Positions 7,752-17,996 of a stretch of 54,133 nt of DNA are shown here, in pieces. The notes beneath the pieces are model-generated. The model did no database searches. It was not told the origin of the DNA and was given only the letters and a program-made list of their open reading frames with translations. The translations under genes and the position numbers were made by a program. Every line of letters starts with the position of its first letter. The first letter of the stretch is position 1. The stretch is from Planctomycetota bacterium (GTDB lineage: Bacteria > Planctomycetota > Planctomycetia > Planctomycetales > Planctomycetaceae): NCBI GenBank assembly GCA_003670925.1, contig QWQG01000248.1:1-54133 (forward strand), written 5' to 3'.

Positions 7752-9719
7752 TCACGATTCTGTGAGTTCCAGGTATGGATCAAGCCCCATGTTTTCGTAC
7801 TGATCCAGCCGCATGCGTTCCTGTTTCAGCAGATGCTTGCGCTGCTTGCGGTGAGTCTTCTCGAGAAACCGCTGGACTTTGACAAAATATCGGTTCCATG
7901 ACCGGCCGAGTTCGCCATACCGATTAGCAATCCCCATGCGCTGCTTTCGCAGGCGTTCCTTGGGTTCACGACATCGCAGCAGCTCATCTTCAAGACTGAG
8001 GAAAAATTGGTAAGACCCAGGATCGCCCTGACGTGCGGAACGGCCGACTAATTGGCGATCGATGCGTTTTGAACTATGAATTTCCGTAGCAATCACATGC
8101 AGTCCGCCAGCCTTGCGAACGTCTTCATCCAAAATAATGTCTGTTCCCCGGCCAGCCATGTTGGTCGCAATTGTGACACTTCCCGCCTCCCCAGCTCTGG
8201 AAATGATTTGTGCTTCCTGTTCGTGATAGCGGGCATTGAGGATTTGAAAGGGAATGCGTTTATCTTTTAACAATAATCCCAGAGCTTCTGATGCTTCTAC
8301 GGACGGTGTGCCCACCAACATGGATCGTCCCGCTTTAATCAAGCGTTGAATCTGTTCCACAATGGCATCGCGTTTCGCGTCTTGTGTCTTGAAAACTCGC
8401 GTCGTTAGTCCCTTGCGGATACACAATTTGTTGGTTGGGATTTTTGTGACTTTTAGGCGATATGTTTTTTTAAGCTCTCCCCGGGCGGGCAATGCGGTCC
8501 CAGTCATACCGGCCAGATGGGAGTACTGTCGGAAGTAACTCTGGACGGTCACACGTGCGGCTTCACCGGTCGCTGCTGTGATTGGAATTAATTCCTTGGC
8601 TTCGATCGCCTGATGCAGTCCGTCCTGCCACTTACGCCCGTCCATGATGCGTCCCGTACCCTCATCTACGATCACAACTTTGTTTTCCACAATCACGTAG
8701 TCGCGGTCAAGTTCAAAGGCGTGTCGAGCCGTCAATGCTTTTTCCACTTGGGCATAGATGCGTTCGGTATCCATCGAACTCAACAGCGATGGTTTGGACA
8801 TCAGCACCACTTTTCGGCAACCCGCATCGGTGAGCCATGCCGTCCGGCGTTCCGGTTCGTAAACATAGTCTCGTTTCGGTTCCAATTGAAAGGTCGCGCG
8901 GTTGCTCCAGCGAAACAGGTTAACTGTTGCCGGTTCATTGGGCTGCGTTAGACCAATAATGAGCGGCGTTCTGGCTTCATCGATCAGAATACTGTCTGCT
9001 TCGTCGATCAATGCAAAATAGTGACCGCGTTGCACTGGTTCTTCGGCACTCTGCAACGTCCGAATATAACGCCGTATCTGCGATCCACCTTCGTCCGACA
9101 TCGCGCCTTTCCGCAGGCGATCGCGGAGAAAGTCGAATCCCATTTCCTTGCTGGTCCCGTACGTGATATCGCAGGCATAATTTTTGCGTCGTTCGTCGGG
9201 TTCCATCGAATCTAGAATCTTGCCGACGGTGACTCCCAACTTAACATGCACCGGGCCCATCGTGTCAGCGTCACGATTCGCGAGATAATCGTTGACCGTG
9301 ACCACATGACAACCCTGGCCTCGCAAGGCTCGCAGAAATGAGGGCATTGTGGCAGTGAGTGTCTTTCCTTCGCCGGTCTGCATTTCGGCAATATGACCTT
9401 CGAAAAGCGCAATGGCCCCCATAATCTGCACTTCGAAGTGCTGCATGCCAAGGACACGCCGCGCAGATTCACGGATCAACGCATAAGCTTCGGGCAACAG
9501 CTTATCTAACGCCACGCCTGCCTGTGCCTCCCAGCGTACTTTGCGGCCTCGCGTTAGTAACTCTTCGTCAGACAGTCCCTGCAGCGCATCGCCCATTCGC
9601 ATGATATGGCGTGCCATCGCACGCCATCGGGAACGCCGAGCGGCAGAAGGAATGAAGCCTGTCTTCAGACCGTGAAATAGCTTACTGGGAAGACTCATTC
9701 CCGGATTGTACCATTTCAC
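7752..9719 (-). CDS. Short SecA-like preprotein translocase ATPase
   Basis: 655 residues from ATG 9719, which has GGGGA about 7 nt upstream; ATG 9698 (MSLPSKLFHG) is an alternative. SecA motor motifs are present: MQTGEGKTLTA (Walker A), VNDYLANRDAD, IDEADSILIDEARTPLII, ATNMAGRGTDI and GRSARQGDPGS. The last is GRSGRQGDPGS in ordinary SecA. Ordinary SecA has 830-950+ residues; this protein ends soon after motor domain 2, in a basic segment (KTHRKQRKHLLKQERMRLDQYE) and lacks most of the scaffold/wing region and the zinc-binding tail. It is therefore more likely an accessory SecA paralogue than the housekeeping protein. Start lies head-to-head with the cytochrome gene at 9916. Confidence 0.85.
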   Translation of the reverse strand: MKWYNPGMSLPSKLFHGLKTGFIPSAARRSRWRAMARHIMRMGDALQGLSDEELLTRGRKVRWEAQAGVALDKLLPEAYALIRESARRVLGMQHFEVQIMGAIALFEGHIAEMQTGEGKTLTATMPSFLRALRGQGCHVVTVNDYLANRDADTMGPVHVKLGVTVGKILDSMEPDERRKNYACDITYGTSKEMGFDFLRDRLRKGAMSDEGGSQIRRYIRTLQSAEEPVQRGHYFALIDEADSILIDEARTPLIIGLTQPNEPATVNLFRWSNRATFQLEPKRDYVYEPERRTAWLTDAGCRKVVLMSKPSLLSSMDTERIYAQVEKALTARHAFELDRDYVIVENKVVIVDEGTGRIMDGRKWQDGLHQAIEAKELIPITAATGEAARVTVQSYFRQYSHLAGMTGTALPARGELKKTYRLKVTKIPTNKLCIRKGLTTRVFKTQDAKRDAIVEQIQRLIKAGRSMLVGTPSVEASEALGLLLKDKRIPFQILNARYHEQEAQIISRAGEAGSVTIATNMAGRGTDIILDEDVRKAGGLHVIATEIHSSKRIDRQLVGRSARQGDPGSYQFFLSLEDELLRCREPKERLRKQRMGIANRYGELGRSWNRYFVKVQRFLEKTHRKQRKHLLKQERMRLDQYENMGLDPYLELTES

Positions 9720-9915
9720 TTTCCCCAGAAAAAGACCTTGTTTTCAAGGGTGCTTGAAATCGACTCGACCTAGAAGAATCCAGCCACAAAGATTCAGAAA
9801 TCTAGGGGCAACTTGCACGGTTGGGGTTTGGAAGCGACAATCTGGCGACAACTTGCTTCCAGACCAGATATCTTGCCCGCCCCGCCGCACAGCAGCAGCA
9901 CTGAAACACAAAATT

Positions 9916-11766
9916 ATGCAACGCCTTCAAATCTTCCTGATCCTCGCCGCGTCGATCTTTGGTTTTTCGGCTTCAGTCCAAGCTCAGACGCGCTCGGCTA
10001 GCCTGATGAACTTCAGCAGCGACGGTCAATTCGTGGCCTGTTCCAACCGTGACAGCGGTACAGTGTCGATTGTAAGTTGGCCGAAACTAGAAGTGCAGCA
10101 TGAGATTGCCGTCGGGTTGCATCCAGAAGGCGTCGCGTGGATCGGAACATCGCATAAAATCGCCTGTTGCGTCTATGGAGATGATGCAATCGCTATCCTC
10201 GATGCCGACAGTGGCAAGATCGACCGACGAATCGATGTGTTCGACGAGCCGTATGGTGTCGTCAGCACACAGGATGGACACAAACTGTATGCGACGCTGG
10301 AATTCCCAGGCAACGTGGTTCAGCTCGATCCAGCAGCGGGCGCTGTGACTGCAACGTGGCAGGTTGGTCAAATGCCGCGCGGCGTGTCTATCAGTCGCGA
10401 TGGCCGTTTTTTAATGGTGACCGAATACCTGACTTCGAAAGTTTTGCAGATTTCCACAGTTGATGGCAAGGTGCTGCAGACATGGGAAGGGGCTTCAACT
10501 GATAATCTGGCTCGTCAGGTCGTTCTGGCGCCCAACGACCAGAAGGCATACTTCACGCATATTCGGTCGCGGATCACATCCTCCCACGGCAACGGTTCTA
10601 TCTTTCCGTATGTGTCGGTCGCGAGACTGACAGGCGAGAAGGCCGGCACCCGCATGCGGGTGCCGATGGATTCGCTGCTCGGCGCTCGAGTGACTGCGAA
10701 TCCGTGGGACTGTGATGTGTCTGCCGACGGAAAACGTCTGGGTGTCGTCTTCGCGGGCACGAATGACCTGTATCTCTGCCGCATTCTGCCTGATGACTAT
10801 GTCGAACTGGAATACGAACAAGGCATGAGACTTGGAAATAACCCCCGGGCGATTCGATTTTCCCCGGACGACAAAGCCCTGCTCATCTACAATGCGTTGG
10901 ACTTTGAAATTGTCGTATTGCAGGTGCCGAACGGGGTAGAAATCGCCCGCGCCGCTGTCACCAAAAACCCAATGAGTGAAGAATTGCTGCTGGGTAAACA
11001 ACTCTTCTATACGGCTCTGCAACCAATGTCTGCCCGCAGTTGGATTTCCTGCGCGAGTTGTCATCCAGACGGCGATGCAGACGGACGCACATGGCAGCAG
11101 CCTGAAGGCTTAAGAAATACCCAGCCGCTGGCAGGTCTGTCGTGGACGCATCCCGTGCACTGGTCGGCGGATCGTGACGAAGTGCAAGACTTTGAACACA
11201 CGATTCAAGGACTGCTGATGCAGGGCCAAGGTTTTGTAAAACGACCGCTTCCTGATGCCCTGGGTGAATCCTTCAGCGGCAAGAGCAAATCGCTCGATGC
11301 CTTGGCCGCTTATACAAATTCCCATAAGTCTTCCCTGAGTCCCTTCGCCAAAAACGGGCTCAGTAAATCGGCTCAGCGCGGACAAATGCTGTTTTTCTCC
11401 GCCAGTACAAAATGTGCGACTTGCCATTCAGGTCCGATGTTGACCGATTCTCAGCCGCGTGCCGTGTCTGACTTGATGCGACATGACGTAGGGACCGGCA
11501 AGGATGACCCTTCGGAACTCATGGAACCGAAATACGACACGCCGACGCTGCTGGGACTTTATCGTTCCGCACCTTATCTGCATCACGGGAAAGCGGCGAC
11601 ACTGAAAGATGTCCTGACGCAGTGCAACCCGCAAGATGAACACGGTGTCACAAGTCATTTGACCGCATCCCAGCTTGATGATCTGGTTGAATTCCTGCTT
11701 GCTCTACCTTTTGAAGACCCAGAGCCAGCTGCCAAAGCCACCGGATTGAAACAGGTCATTAAGTAA
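9916..11766 (+). CDS. Secreted YVTN-type beta-propeller with di-haem cytochrome c domain
   Basis: 616 residues from ATG 9916; the upstream in-frame stretch from 9706 is non-coding in character. Signal peptide MQRLQIFLILAASIFGFSASVQAQ, then ~340 residues of beta-propeller repeats (SSDGQFVACSNRDSGTVSIV, TQDGHKLYATLE, SRDGRFLMVTEY, SPDDKALLIY). The C-terminal part has two haem motifs, C379-A-S-C-H and C500-A-T-C-H, with the spacing and the PTLLGLYRSAPYLHHGK element of di-haem peroxidase/MauG-like proteins. Probably a periplasmic oxidoreductase; substrate unknown. larB follows after 2 bp. A perfect 22-bp palindrome (10644-10665) sits in frame inside the propeller region. Confidence 0.87.
   Translation: MQRLQIFLILAASIFGFSASVQAQTRSASLMNFSSDGQFVACSNRDSGTVSIVSWPKLEVQHEIAVGLHPEGVAWIGTSHKIACCVYGDDAIAILDADSGKIDRRIDVFDEPYGVVSTQDGHKLYATLEFPGNVVQLDPAAGAVTATWQVGQMPRGVSISRDGRFLMVTEYLTSKVLQISTVDGKVLQTWEGASTDNLARQVVLAPNDQKAYFTHIRSRITSSHGNGSIFPYVSVARLTGEKAGTRMRVPMDSLLGARVTANPWDCDVSADGKRLGVVFAGTNDLYLCRILPDDYVELEYEQGMRLGNNPRAIRFSPDDKALLIYNALDFEIVVLQVPNGVEIARAAVTKNPMSEELLLGKQLFYTALQPMSARSWISCASCHPDGDADGRTWQQPEGLRNTQPLAGLSWTHPVHWSADRDEVQDFEHTIQGLLMQGQGFVKRPLPDALGESFSGKSKSLDALAAYTNSHKSSLSPFAKNGLSKSAQRGQMLFFSASTKCATCHSGPMLTDSQPRAVSDLMRHDVGTGKDDPSELMEPKYDTPTLLGLYRSAPYLHHGKAATLKDVLTQCNPQDEHGVTSHLTASQLDDLVEFLLALPFEDPEPAAKATGLKQVIK
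10644..10665. repeat. 22-bp perfect palindrome inside the cytochrome gene
   Basis: CGGCACCCGCA followed directly by its reverse complement. It is read in frame as part of AGTRMRVP, between propeller blades. GC-rich palindromes of this kind are REP-like; whether it was inserted cannot be decided from one sequence. Confidence 0.7.
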
Positions 11767-11768
11767 TC

Positions 11769-12560
11769 ATGTCCCATTCAGGCCCATCTCTCGCCGACCT
11801 TCGCGTCGCCCTCGCCGCACTTTACCCCGACATAAACCGCATGGAGCAGGCAATCCAGCAACTTGCCGGCGCCACACGAACTGACGCACCGCAAATCGAT
11901 GGCGTCGATGTGGATCTGCAACGCCAAAGTCGCTGCGGATTTCCTGAAGTCATTTTTGGCGAGGGCAAATCAACAGAGATGATTGTGAGAATTCTGCAGG
12001 CTCAACGGCAGGCAGGACAGGACAGTCTCGTGACACGCATTCGCCCGGATCAGGTGGAAATTATTCAGGCTGAGTTTGACCATATCATTCGTAACGACGT
12101 CGCCCGCACAATTCGCCTGCACCAACCATGCGAACATCCACCCTCCAAAGGCGGACCGGTGATTGTGATTACCGCCGGGAGCAGTGATCGACACGTCGCT
12201 GAAGAAGCCCTGGAAACGCTCCGCTGGATGCGAATTGACTGTGAATTTATTGCAGACGCTGGCGTCGCTGGGCCTCAGCGATTACTGCGGCATCTTCCAA
12301 AACTTCAGCAAGCAGCTGCCATTGTCTGCGTCGCAGGCATGGAAGCCGCACTCCCATCGGTCGTCGGCGGTTACGTCCCGTGTCCTGTGATCGGCGTCCC
12401 AACATCCGTCGGCTACGGGGCTTCCCTAAACGGCATCACAGCCATGCTGTCCATGCTCACTTGCTGCGCATCCAACGTCGTGGCCGTCAATATCGACGCA
12501 GGCTTCAAAGGCGGCTACGTCGCCGGCTTGATCGCATCCCGCGCGGCACGGTCAATTTAA
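11769..12560 (+). CDS. larB: Nickel-pincer cofactor biosynthesis protein LarB
   Basis: 263 residues, start 2 bp after the stop of the cytochrome gene, so probably co-transcribed. LarB carboxylates and hydrolyses nicotinic acid adenine dinucleotide to the biscarboxylated mononucleotide, the first step to the nickel-pincer nucleotide. The N-terminal 110 residues (DLQRQSRCGFPEVIFGEGKS) and the C-terminal PurE-like domain (VIVITAGSSDRHVAEEAL, VCVAGMEAALPSVVGGYVPCPVIGVPTSVGYGA split by TM-free loops) both match the family. larC and larE are not in the window. Length is typical. Confidence 0.93.
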   Translation: MSHSGPSLADLRVALAALYPDINRMEQAIQQLAGATRTDAPQIDGVDVDLQRQSRCGFPEVIFGEGKSTEMIVRILQAQRQAGQDSLVTRIRPDQVEIIQAEFDHIIRNDVARTIRLHQPCEHPPSKGGPVIVITAGSSDRHVAEEALETLRWMRIDCEFIADAGVAGPQRLLRHLPKLQQAAAIVCVAGMEAALPSVVGGYVPCPVIGVPTSVGYGASLNGITAMLSMLTCCASNVVAVNIDAGFKGGYVAGLIASRAARSI

Positions 12561-12741
12561 GTCACTTAGACAATTTGCGAATTGAAACCGAGACAAATTG
12601 TGCGTTGCCGAAGAAAGCACTGCGCGGGGGATAAACGTCAACCGTCCCCATGTTCAATCATCGAATCGTGAGGGTTCCTTGCGACTCAAATCCCCTCGGC
12701 CGGTTTCTTACTTGCGCAGGCAATCAGCATGTCGTAGGTCA
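12561..12741. other. Convergent intergenic gap with weak inverted repeat
   Basis: Between larB and the end of gltB. An 8-bp inverted repeat, ACAATTTG with CAAATTGT, lies around 12569-12601 with a long loop. It is a weak candidate for a shared terminator; nothing else is recognisable. Confidence 0.3.
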
Positions 12742-15700
12742 TTACGCCTTCACCAATTGCTCAGCAGCCAACTCCTTTAAGGCGCGTTTGTAGTCAACCG
12801 GCATGATCTTATGGAATTGCGAGAGTGATTTTTCCCAGTGGTCGAGCACGAGTTTGGCGATCGCCGAACCGGTGTATTGATGATGGTTCGTGATCAGAGT
12901 TCGCAGCTCGTTAACGTCAGCTTCGTCGGTCATTTCTTCCAGTTCCACCATTTCCAGATTGCAGTTCACAAGAAACTTTCCATCCGGATCGTAGACGTAC
13001 GCTACCCCTCCCGACATTCCCGCTGCGAAGTTGCGACCTGTGGGCCCCAGCACGACAGCTCGACCACCAGTCATGTATTCCAGCCCGTGATCGCCGCAGC
13101 CTTCAATCACGGCAGTAGCTCCTGAATTTCTGACGCAGAAGCGTTCGGCCGCGATGCCACGGAAGTAGGCTTCGCCCGAGGTTGCTCCGTATAACGCCAC
13201 GTTGCCAATAATAATGTTCTGTTCCGCGACAAAATCGGCTTGCTTGGGTGGGTAGACGATCAAGCGACCGCCAGACAATCCCTTGCCGGCATAGTCATTG
13301 GCGTCGCCCTCAATTTCGATCGTCACACCATGTGCTAGCCAAGCACCGACACTCTGTCCGGCAGAACCATGTGCCTTGATATGAATCGTGTCCGACGGCA
13401 ACCCGTGGGCTCCATGCGCACGGCTAACCTCGTTGCTCAGGATCGTCCCGAACGCGCGGTCCGTATTCTGAATTGTCGTCTCAATCCGAACCTGCTTTTT
13501 CTCTTTCAATGCGGGTTCACATGTTTGCAGCAATTCCATATCACGCACGGCACCAAGAGCATGATCTTGAGTGATCGTACAATACGTCTGCACATCAGCA
13601 TGAGGCTTCTTGGCCGGCGTCAAAATTGGCGACAGATCGAGTTGCTGCGCCTTCCAGTGAGTCACAGTGCTATCCAGTTCCAGCATATCCACACGCCCGA
13701 CCATTTCATTGATCGTGCGGAAACCCAGTTCCGCCATAATCTCTCGAGTTTCCTCAGCCACCATGAACAGATAATTCACGACATGCTCGGGCTTCCCTTG
13801 GAACTTCTTCCGAAGCGCGGGATCTTGAGTGGCAATACCAACTGGACACGTATTCAAGTGACATTTTCGCATCATGATGCAGCCAAGCGTGATCAGCGGC
13901 GCAGTGGCGAAACCGAACTCCTCCGCTCCGAGCATCGCTGCGACCACGACATCGCGGCCGGTCTTGAGTTGTCCATCTGTCTGCAGTCGCACGCGGCTGC
14001 GCAGGTCGTTCATCACAAGGGTCTGATGCGTCTCGGCAATGCCGAGTTCCCAAGGGAGACCGGCATGCTTGATGCTGGTTAACGGCGATGCTCCCGTGCC
14101 ACCCTCGAAGCCCGAAATCAGAATATTGTCGGCATGCCCTTTGGCAACTCCAGACGCAACCGTACCAACGCCGACTTCTGACACCAATTTGACACTGATT
14201 CGTGCGCGACGATTGGCATTTTTTAAGTCAAAGATGAGTTGTGACAGATCTTCGATCGAATAAATATCGTGATGTGGCGGTGGACTGATCAGACCCACGC
14301 CAGGTGTTGACAGGCGAGTCGATGCAATTGTTTTATCAACTTTATAACCCGGCAATTCGCCGCCTTCTCCCGGCTTCGCCCCCTGCGCAATTTTGATTTG
14401 CAGTTCGTCAGCGTTCGTGAGATACCAAGAGGTCACACCGAAGCGCCCTGAAGCAACCTGCTTGATGGCTGAACGTCGGGAATCACCGTTTTCCATTGGT
14501 TCAAAACGATCGTAGCGTTCGCCGCCTTCCCCTGTGTTGCTTTTGCCCCCCATGCGATTCATCGCAATCGCCAGTGTTTCATGGGCTTCGGCGGAGATTG
14601 AACCGTAGCTCATCGCGCCCGTGCAGAATCGCTTGACGATCTCAGCGACGGAATCCACTTCAGCCAATGGAACAGGCACGCCTTTCCGAAACTTCAACAG
14701 TCCCCGCAGATGACACGCACGGGTTGTCTCAGCGTTGACAAGTTTTGAAAAGTCCTTGTATGCAGTTTTATCCCCGGTGCGGGCTGCCTGCTGAATACGG
14801 CCGATTGTGTGCGGGTTCCAAGCGTGCTTTTCACCCTGACGACGCCATGCAAACAGACCGGCATTCGGCAGTTCGTGCGAAATACTGTCGGGGTTATCCG
14901 GGAAGCCAATGTGATGCCGCATCAATGCTTCCTGAGCCAACACGTCGAAGTTCACGCCTTTTATTCGGCTAGACGTCCCCGCAAAACACAGGTCGACAAC
15001 GGTATCAGCTAAGCCAAGGGCCTCAAAAATCTGTGCCCCCTTGTAGCTTTGCAGCGTGGAGATCCCCATCTTCGCCATGACTTTTAACACCCCGTTGGCC
15101 ACGCCGGAACGATATGCGGCGACGATCCGATCGTCGTCCCAATCATCCGTCAATTTGCCATCAAGTCGCGCCTGTCGCAAGGCATATAACGCGAGGTACG
15201 GATTGACAGCGTCAGCTCCGAATCCTATCAGGAGACAGAAGTGATGCACTTCGCGCGCCTCGCCTGATTCGACAAGCAGCCCAATCTGTGTTCGTTCTTC
15301 GTGCCGCACCAAATGATGATGCACAGCACCTGTCGCCATTAATGAACTCACAGGAACCCGATCGGCACTGATTTTGCGATCAGAGAGCACGATCAGACTA
15401 AACCCGTTACGAATGGCATCCCGCGCCTCTTTGCAGATGCGATCTAAGGCCGTTCTTAGCCCGCCAATCCCTTCCGACTTAGGGTAGGTAATGTCGATGA
15501 CCTCGGCCTTCCAACCACGATGCTTAATTCCCTTCAGATTGGCCATCTGATGGTTTGTGAGAATCGGATGCGGCACGGCAAGCCGGTGACAGCTTTCCTG
15601 TTTCGTATCCAAGAGGTTGCCTTCCGGACCGATGTAACATTCCAGCGACATAATGACTTCTTCACGGATCGAATCGATCGGCGGATTTGTCACTTGGGCG

Positions 15701-17319
15701 AAGAGTTGATGAAAGTAATCGTAAAGCATGCGTGGCTGATCACTCAGACACGCCAATGCGGCATCGTTGCCCATCGATCCGATAGGATCCTTGTCGGCTT
15801 TAATCAGGGGCAGCAGCATGAAGTTCATTGTTTCGGATGTGTATCCAAACGCCTGCATTCGATTTAGCAAGTCTTGCCCCGTGAGCCGTTCGGGGGGCGT
15901 CTTCTTTGGCAGCTCTTCTAATCGAATTTGCTGCTCCTGAACCCACTGTTGATATGGGCGTCGCGACGCAACGTCGGCCTTGAGTTCCTCGTCATCGATA
16001 ATCCGGCCCTGTTCAAAGTCCACGAGAAACATGCGGCCTGGCTGCAGCCGTCCTTTGTAGGCAACGTTGGATGGCTCAATGTCCAAAACGCCAACTTCGC
16101 TGGCCATAACGACTTTATCATCCTTCGTCACGTAGTACCGACATGGACGCAACCCATTTCGATCCAGCGTGGCACCGATGAAGCGGCCGTCAGTGAAGGA
16201 GATCGAGGCTGGCCCGTCCCACGGTTCCTGCAATGCCGAATAGTATTCGTAAAACGCCCGCTTCTGCTCAGGCATTGTTTCGTGATTCTGCCAAGCTTCC
16301 GGCACCATCATCATGACCACTTCTTGGAGCGTGCGTCCCGAGTGATACAGCATTTCTAGCGCGTTGTCGAAACAGCCTGAATCGGAGGTGTGAGGCTCAA
16401 CAATTGGAAACAGCTTTTCAATCTCGTCCCCGAACAGTTCGCTCTTCATCATGCCCTGCCGCGCAAACATCCAGTTCGAATTACCTTTCACGGTGTTGAT
16501 TTCACCATTGTGCGACATGAAGCGGAGCGGCTGAGCGCGGTCCCAGCTGGGGAACGTATTTGTGGCAAATCGCGAGTGCACCATTGCTAAATGCGTGTCG
16601 TAATCAGCCGCCTGCAGGTCTTTAAAAAACGGCACCACCTGATGCGATGTGAGCATCCCCTTGTAAATAATCAACTTGGTCGACAATGAACAAACATAGA
16701 ACAGTAATGCCTGCGACATCTCACTGTTACGCAGTTTGTGACTGGACAATTTCCGAATGATGAATAATTGACGTTCCAAGGCGTCTTGGTCCAGTCCGGC
16801 TGCACCGGCGACAAACAGCATCTCCATCTGGGGCGCACAGGCTCGCGCCGCCTTGCCAATGTCTGCGGTGTCGTAGTCAACTGGGAGTGGCCGCCAACCG
16901 AGCAGTGATTGTCCCTGTTGCGCTATAAATTCTTCCACCGTCTTTTTACATGTGGCGCGCTGCTCTGCATCCTGCGGCAGAAAGACGATCCCTGCGCCGT
17001 AACGACCGACTTCCGGAAGCAGCACTTGAATCTCTTGATTGGCAATTCGTGCCAAAAAGTTGTGCGGCAATGAGGTCAACATTCCAGCACCGTCGCCAGT
17101 ATTGGATTCGCACCCGCAGGCACCTCGATGATCCATGTGACGCAGAATTTTGTCGGCGTCATCTACGATCTGGCGACTTCGGACACCCTTAATGTGCGCG
17201 ACAAAGCCGACCCCACAATTGTCGTGCTCGTTGCGAGGATCATACAACCCGCTCGCTTCCGGAGCCCCATACGATGGTCGAAACGGAGCTGGATACTGAT
17301 TGCCGCGGATGTCTTCCAT
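12742..17319 (-). CDS. gltB: Glutamate synthase, large subunit
   Basis: 1525 residues from ATG 17319 (MEDIRGNQYP), which puts the amidotransferase nucleophile Cys at residue 35 (EHDNCGVGFV) after a 34-residue propeptide, normal for the family. An in-frame ATG at 17406 would add 29 residues of unlike composition. The order is class II amidotransferase, central domain, FMN-binding synthase domain (SGFEGGTGASPLTSIKHAG) and 3Fe-4S ligands in CIMMRKCHLNTCPVG, then the C-terminal beta-helix GXGXG repeats (GGDHGLEYMTGG, MSGGVAYVY). Converts glutamine and 2-oxoglutarate to two glutamates; the electron-donor small subunit GltD is not adjacent. A complete gene. Confidence 0.96.
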   Translation of the reverse strand: MEDIRGNQYPAPFRPSYGAPEASGLYDPRNEHDNCGVGFVAHIKGVRSRQIVDDADKILRHMDHRGACGCESNTGDGAGMLTSLPHNFLARIANQEIQVLLPEVGRYGAGIVFLPQDAEQRATCKKTVEEFIAQQGQSLLGWRPLPVDYDTADIGKAARACAPQMEMLFVAGAAGLDQDALERQLFIIRKLSSHKLRNSEMSQALLFYVCSLSTKLIIYKGMLTSHQVVPFFKDLQAADYDTHLAMVHSRFATNTFPSWDRAQPLRFMSHNGEINTVKGNSNWMFARQGMMKSELFGDEIEKLFPIVEPHTSDSGCFDNALEMLYHSGRTLQEVVMMMVPEAWQNHETMPEQKRAFYEYYSALQEPWDGPASISFTDGRFIGATLDRNGLRPCRYYVTKDDKVVMASEVGVLDIEPSNVAYKGRLQPGRMFLVDFEQGRIIDDEELKADVASRRPYQQWVQEQQIRLEELPKKTPPERLTGQDLLNRMQAFGYTSETMNFMLLPLIKADKDPIGSMGNDAALACLSDQPRMLYDYFHQLFAQVTNPPIDSIREEVIMSLECYIGPEGNLLDTKQESCHRLAVPHPILTNHQMANLKGIKHRGWKAEVIDITYPKSEGIGGLRTALDRICKEARDAIRNGFSLIVLSDRKISADRVPVSSLMATGAVHHHLVRHEERTQIGLLVESGEAREVHHFCLLIGFGADAVNPYLALYALRQARLDGKLTDDWDDDRIVAAYRSGVANGVLKVMAKMGISTLQSYKGAQIFEALGLADTVVDLCFAGTSSRIKGVNFDVLAQEALMRHHIGFPDNPDSISHELPNAGLFAWRRQGEKHAWNPHTIGRIQQAARTGDKTAYKDFSKLVNAETTRACHLRGLLKFRKGVPVPLAEVDSVAEIVKRFCTGAMSYGSISAEAHETLAIAMNRMGGKSNTGEGGERYDRFEPMENGDSRRSAIKQVASGRFGVTSWYLTNADELQIKIAQGAKPGEGGELPGYKVDKTIASTRLSTPGVGLISPPPHHDIYSIEDLSQLIFDLKNANRRARISVKLVSEVGVGTVASGVAKGHADNILISGFEGGTGASPLTSIKHAGLPWELGIAETHQTLVMNDLRSRVRLQTDGQLKTGRDVVVAAMLGAEEFGFATAPLITLGCIMMRKCHLNTCPVGIATQDPALRKKFQGKPEHVVNYLFMVAEETREIMAELGFRTINEMVGRVDMLELDSTVTHWKAQQLDLSPILTPAKKPHADVQTYCTITQDHALGAVRDMELLQTCEPALKEKKQVRIETTIQNTDRAFGTILSNEVSRAHGAHGLPSDTIHIKAHGSAGQSVGAWLAHGVTIEIEGDANDYAGKGLSGGRLIVYPPKQADFVAEQNIIIGNVALYGATSGEAYFRGIAAERFCVRNSGATAVIEGCGDHGLEYMTGGRAVVLGPTGRNFAAGMSGGVAYVYDPDGKFLVNCNLEMVELEEMTDEADVNELRTLITNHHQYTGSAIAKLVLDHWEKSLSQFHKIMPVDYKRALKELAAEQLVKA

Positions 17320-17996
17320 GGATTCGTGCCTTATGTTGTATTTCGGATGACCAGAGCTAACGCGAGGGGAAATTTCTGGGAACCCTCGCTGCCGGCTCGG
17401 ATTCAACGAGTCGAAAAGCCTTCAAAATTGTTTCCGACAAACCGGTCGGAGCCGAGTGCGCATCGAGTTCGCCACCAAGAATTCGCTGACACACAGATTG
17501 GCAACCAGTTCAGCGTGGTGGACAAATGACCCGTTTGGATGCGGCCGCACAATTCATTCCCAAATTGATCCTTGGTCTGAACACTCCGGCCCAGCCATCC
17601 GTCGCGAATCGCAAGCAATCGACGACAGCGTCCAAGATTTCCGCGGTTGTTGCCCGGGAGGCTGCACTAGTCTGGGGTCGAAGCAAATTCAACATGATTT
17701 GGGACAGACCTGTATCCGTCATTCTGTTTCGTGGTGTTACCAAGGACATTCCAGCAAGAGCCTTTCCAAAGAACACTCCAGCGGGGCAAGACTTTTCGCC
17801 CGATTCATGATCATTGTCTCGGCACTAAGGCACTGTTTCAATCCGTTTTTGGCCTTGAAAGTGTGTCAGGCTTTGGTCCGAAAAACAAGCTATTGCCCGC
17901 ATCTTCTGCCGGATCAGAGAAAACCACGGCTCGCTTCTGCTAGACTTGACCTGAGCCTCTCAGAAGTTCAGCCCATTTCCACATTTGCATCCCCCG
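17320..17996. other. Long intergenic stretch between gltB and a membrane-protein gene
   Basis: About 680 bp between divergent genes, so it should hold the promoters of gltB (leftward) and of the gene at 17997. No recognisable protein. One open frame at 17526-17810 (+, 94 codons) has a codon pattern not unlike real genes but no family, ribosome site or domain; I leave it as an unlikely gene. A clear sigma-54 or NtrC-type site was looked for and not found. Confidence 0.4.

Noticed and set aside
13369-14082. 237-codon plus-strand frame within gltB
   Set aside because: Antisense to conserved FMN/3Fe-4S regions of gltB; the translation has no domain-like pattern.
17526-17810. 94-codon frame in the gltB/17997 intergenic stretch
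   Set aside because: Codon use is acceptable, but there is no ribosome site, domain, or neighbour overlap, and overlapping frames exist on both strands. Left as a low-probability gene.
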